A DNA stretch of 14,116 nucleotides. It comes from S146-42 sp965371965. Lineage in GTDB: Bacteria; Planctomycetota; Phycisphaerae; Phycisphaerales; UBA1924. A program made the position numbers and the translations under genes. The notes beneath the pieces were generated by a model, which saw only the letters and a list, made by a program, of their open reading frames with translations, did no database searches and was not told where the DNA came from. The stretch covers positions 1-14,116 of the forward strand of contig CBDVAM010000090.1 in assembly GCA_965371965.1 (NCBI GenBank). Reading direction: 5' to 3'. Positions 12,663 through 14,116 of the stretch are shown here, piece by piece (the first letter of the stretch is position 1; every line of letters begins with the position of its first letter).

Positions 12663-13592
12663 TCAGTCGGCCTGCTCGATCAGTTCCATCACGTCGTCGG
12701 CGTCCAACTCCAGGCTGATCTCGACGACCGAACCGTCGCTCTCGATCTCCAGCCCCTTGACCAGATCGATCACCATCGCGAGCTCCTCGTCGTGCTCGTC
12801 ATCCATTATCTGGGCGAAGGTGAGCAACGCCAGAAGTCCCTGGCCGACCTTTACCAGATCGTCTGCGTCATCCTCGTCGTCAAGCGCGATACGGGCATTC
12901 AGAAATACCTTGCCGTCATCCTCACCGATCTGCGCGAAAACGCCCTTGACCTTGTCGGCGATCTGTCCGGGCAGCTCACGGTGCATCGGCAGCTCGGACA
13001 GATCGAACGCCACGAGCTGAATGAACGCGCCGTCGCGAGCCTGGATACGTCCGAGCGCATGGTCACGACCGCGGATCGACTCCCGGTCGCCGTCGATCGT
13101 CTCGCCGACGATCTCCAGGAGATCGGCGTTGGGCGAGACCGCGATGCGATAGCCGGCGCGCGCCTCACGAACCAGCGCGCCGACACGCTTGCCATCGATG
13201 CTGAAGATGTGCAGATCGCCGCCATAGCGATGTCGCACGTCGTGGTCGATCTCATCGCCGAAGTCATCGAGCTTCTTGAGCACAGCCTCGATCGCGTCGC
13301 TGACCGTTGCGAGGATGACCACGTCCTCCTCGTCGTCGCCGAGCAGGCACACGGTGATGTCGCTGACGTCCTTGAGCGGGTCGATCCCGAGTTCCCGCTT
13401 GACCTCATGGAGTTCGCCCAGCCCGTCGGCGTGATCGAGAATGAACTCTCCGATCTTGCTATCGAGCAGCGCCTCGATATCGACGTGTACGATCGCCCGG
13501 CTCTTGGCCGGCACCTCGCGCGGATTGATCGGGCCGCCCAGAGCGGTCGAAGCGATGAGCGAACCTGCAAGCACGGCGTGAATAAACCGCAT
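12663..13592 (-). CDS. Secreted acidic protein of unknown function, first gene of the sigma operon
   Basis: A 309-residue protein with an N-terminal signal peptide (MRFIHAVLAGSLIASTALGG) and a mature part that is strikingly rich in Asp and Glu (DDEEDVV, DDEDDADD). The stretch SRAIVHVDIEALLDSKIGEF just after the signal, and alternating strands and helices thereafter, suggest a compact alpha/beta domain. I do not recognise the family. The ribosome site is GGGAG (13605-13601), eight bases before the ATG. Its stop is 14 bp from the sigma start, which argues for co-transcription and a link to envelope sensing or for being the main target of the sigma factor. A possible ECF-type promoter lies 60 bases upstream. 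Confidence 0.8.
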   Translation of the reverse strand: MRFIHAVLAGSLIASTALGGPINPREVPAKSRAIVHVDIEALLDSKIGEFILDHADGLGELHEVKRELGIDPLKDVSDITVCLLGDDEEDVVILATVSDAIEAVLKKLDDFGDEIDHDVRHRYGGDLHIFSIDGKRVGALVREARAGYRIAVSPNADLLEIVGETIDGDRESIRGRDHALGRIQARDGAFIQLVAFDLSELPMHRELPGQIADKVKGVFAQIGEDDGKVFLNARIALDDEDDADDLVKVGQGLLALLTFAQIMDDEHDEELAMVIDLVKGLEIESDGSVVEISLELDADDVMELIEQAD

Positions 13593-13651
13593 GATGAAAC
13601 TCCCTGTTGTGGACCTCAGATGGGCGACCGTCGCGCCCGGACACCACTTGG

Positions 13652-13678
13652 TTCACGCCGCCCAGTCCGGTCGTTACA
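13652..13678 (-). promoter_or_regulatory. Possible ECF-type promoter of the sigma operon
   Basis: On the minus strand, TGTAAC (13678-13673), a 15-base spacer and CGTGAA (13657-13652). The AAC in the -35 and CGT in the -10 are the usual marks of ECF-recognised promoters, which would mean autoregulation. The leader to 13592 would be about 50 bases. Spacing is slightly short and the match is not unique proof. Confidence 0.25.
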
Positions 13679-13789
13679 CCGATTTTGGGCGACGGTATTT
13701 CACGGACGCCGAGAATCGGGTCTTTCTGAGGAGTCCCAAGGCCCAGGCGGGCTGCGGACAGAGAGGATCCGAACACGCCGGGCGGGCTC

Positions 13790-13817
13790 AAGAAAAGAGC
13801 GCCAGACCGGCGCTCTC
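13790..13817 (-). terminator. Intrinsic terminator after folA
   Basis: On the minus strand, AGAGCGCC (13803-13796 complement side) and GGCGCTCT form a perfect eight-pair stem around a five-base loop (13804-13808), followed by TTTCTT. A strong rho-independent signal for leftward transcription, 160 bases after the folA stop. It separates folA from the sigma-factor operon. Confidence 0.85.
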
Positions 13818-13977
13818 CCGCCCCATCGTGTCACGAGTTTCTCGGGCCTTGTTGAAGAAGACTGTCGGACCGCCCGAGCCGCTCGGGGGCACGATTGACC
13901 AGCCGCCCATCCCCAGCTCTACCGATCCCCGCACCGTGGCGGCACACAGCCCACCATCGCGATCGCACGAAAGAGCG
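13818..13977 (-). other. Probable 3' untranslated region of folA
   Basis: 160 bases between the folA stop and the terminator. A short leftward frame begins inside folA (14039) and runs through the terminator, so it is not a credible gene. I see no RNA motif or gene here. Confidence 0.45.
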
Positions 13978-14116
13978 TCATGTTCCGCTCCCCAATCTCT
14001 CATAGACACAGATTGAAAATGCGAACTCATTGCGCTCATCGGCCTCGTGGCGATCCTCTCGCAGCAGACGCCAGCGGTCCCAATCCACCCTAGGAAACCA
14101 GGTGTCGCCCTCCACC
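13978..14116 (-). CDS. folA: Dihydrofolate reductase, C-terminal part (cut by the window edge)
   Basis: The minus strand from the window edge encodes VEGDTWFPRVDWDRW, then LLREDRHEADERNEFAFS and ICVYERLGSGT, and stops with TGA at 13980-13978. VEGDT-FP, the DW--W segment and the terminal F----YERL are the hallmark end of bacterial dihydrofolate reductase, which reduces dihydrofolate to tetrahydrofolate with NADPH. Only the last 45 codons are present; the start lies beyond 14116. A terminator at 13790-13817 ends the transcript. Confidence 0.85.
   Translation of the reverse strand, partial: VEGDTWFPRVDWDRWRLLREDRHEADERNEFAFSICVYERLGSGT

Noticed and set aside
12459..13898. Rightward open frame of 479 codons
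   Set aside because: Antisense to the secreted acidic protein and part of the sigma factor; rich in D, R, L and V as expected for a shadow of a D/E-rich gene, and it crosses the terminator.
13788..14039. Leftward frame of 83 codons after folA
   Set aside because: It starts inside folA in another frame, has no ribosome site and ends only after passing through the intrinsic terminator.
1..14116. CRISPR arrays, insertion sequences, transposases or phage genes
   Set aside because: No regularly spaced repeats, terminal inverted repeats with a transposase, or phage structural genes were found; the repeats seen are described separately.

Overview
The window is high-GC bacterial DNA that looks planctomycetal, most likely Phycisphaerae-like. 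This is inferred from gene style, not from a marker gene: a secreted beta-propeller with a terminal dockerin, a PEP-CTERM-like surface protein ending in an arginine run, a prepilin-like protein with an H-X(n)-DG tail, zinc-ribbon proteins with the CSVCDYSLRGL-type motif, scarce Shine-Dalgarno sites and several promoters that nearly abut start codons.

Left part (1-5.6 kb). A DUF433/DUF5615 toxin-antitoxin-like pair with a leaderless-type promoter is followed by a solitary nuoH (respiratory complex I membrane subunit). Next comes a patchwork zone (2.2-3.3 kb) with three copies of a terminator-like repeat, a small zinc-ribbon membrane protein, and the remains of a DUF4258/YgiT toxin-antitoxin module. 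In that module only the last 23 codons of the toxin survive beside an intact antitoxin. The module sits between two 47-bp direct repeats; the repeat is the 3' end of the adjacent leftward gene (a secreted protein with an internal duplication). tRNA-Cys(GCA) and a rightward gene of unknown function (SKF...FPIYD motif) follow.

Middle part (5.7-9.7 kb, leftward). This is the most interesting region. A sigma70-type promoter and an AdoCbl-type cobalamin riboswitch (9445-9638, minus strand) lead into four co-oriented genes: a PEP-CTERM-like surface protein, a PQQ-type beta-propeller with a dockerin, a prepilin-like protein, and a BFD-type [2Fe-2S] protein whose start overlaps the prepilin stop. The riboswitch implies control by vitamin B12. 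A beta-propeller plus a 'cell surface protein' resembles, in logic, the surface B12-capture proteins of Bacteroides, but here with planctomycete anchoring signals. A perfect dyad lies between this promoter and the divergent start of another zinc-ribbon membrane protein.

Right part (10.3-14.1 kb, all leftward). A dihydrofolate reductase (folA) C-terminus enters from the window edge and ends 160 bases before a clear intrinsic terminator. Then come a secreted acidic protein, an ECF-type sigma factor (14-bp gap) and a membrane anti-sigma-like protein (ATGA overlap), which form a likely operon. A Tat-exported glycosylasparaginase-family Ntn hydrolase follows.
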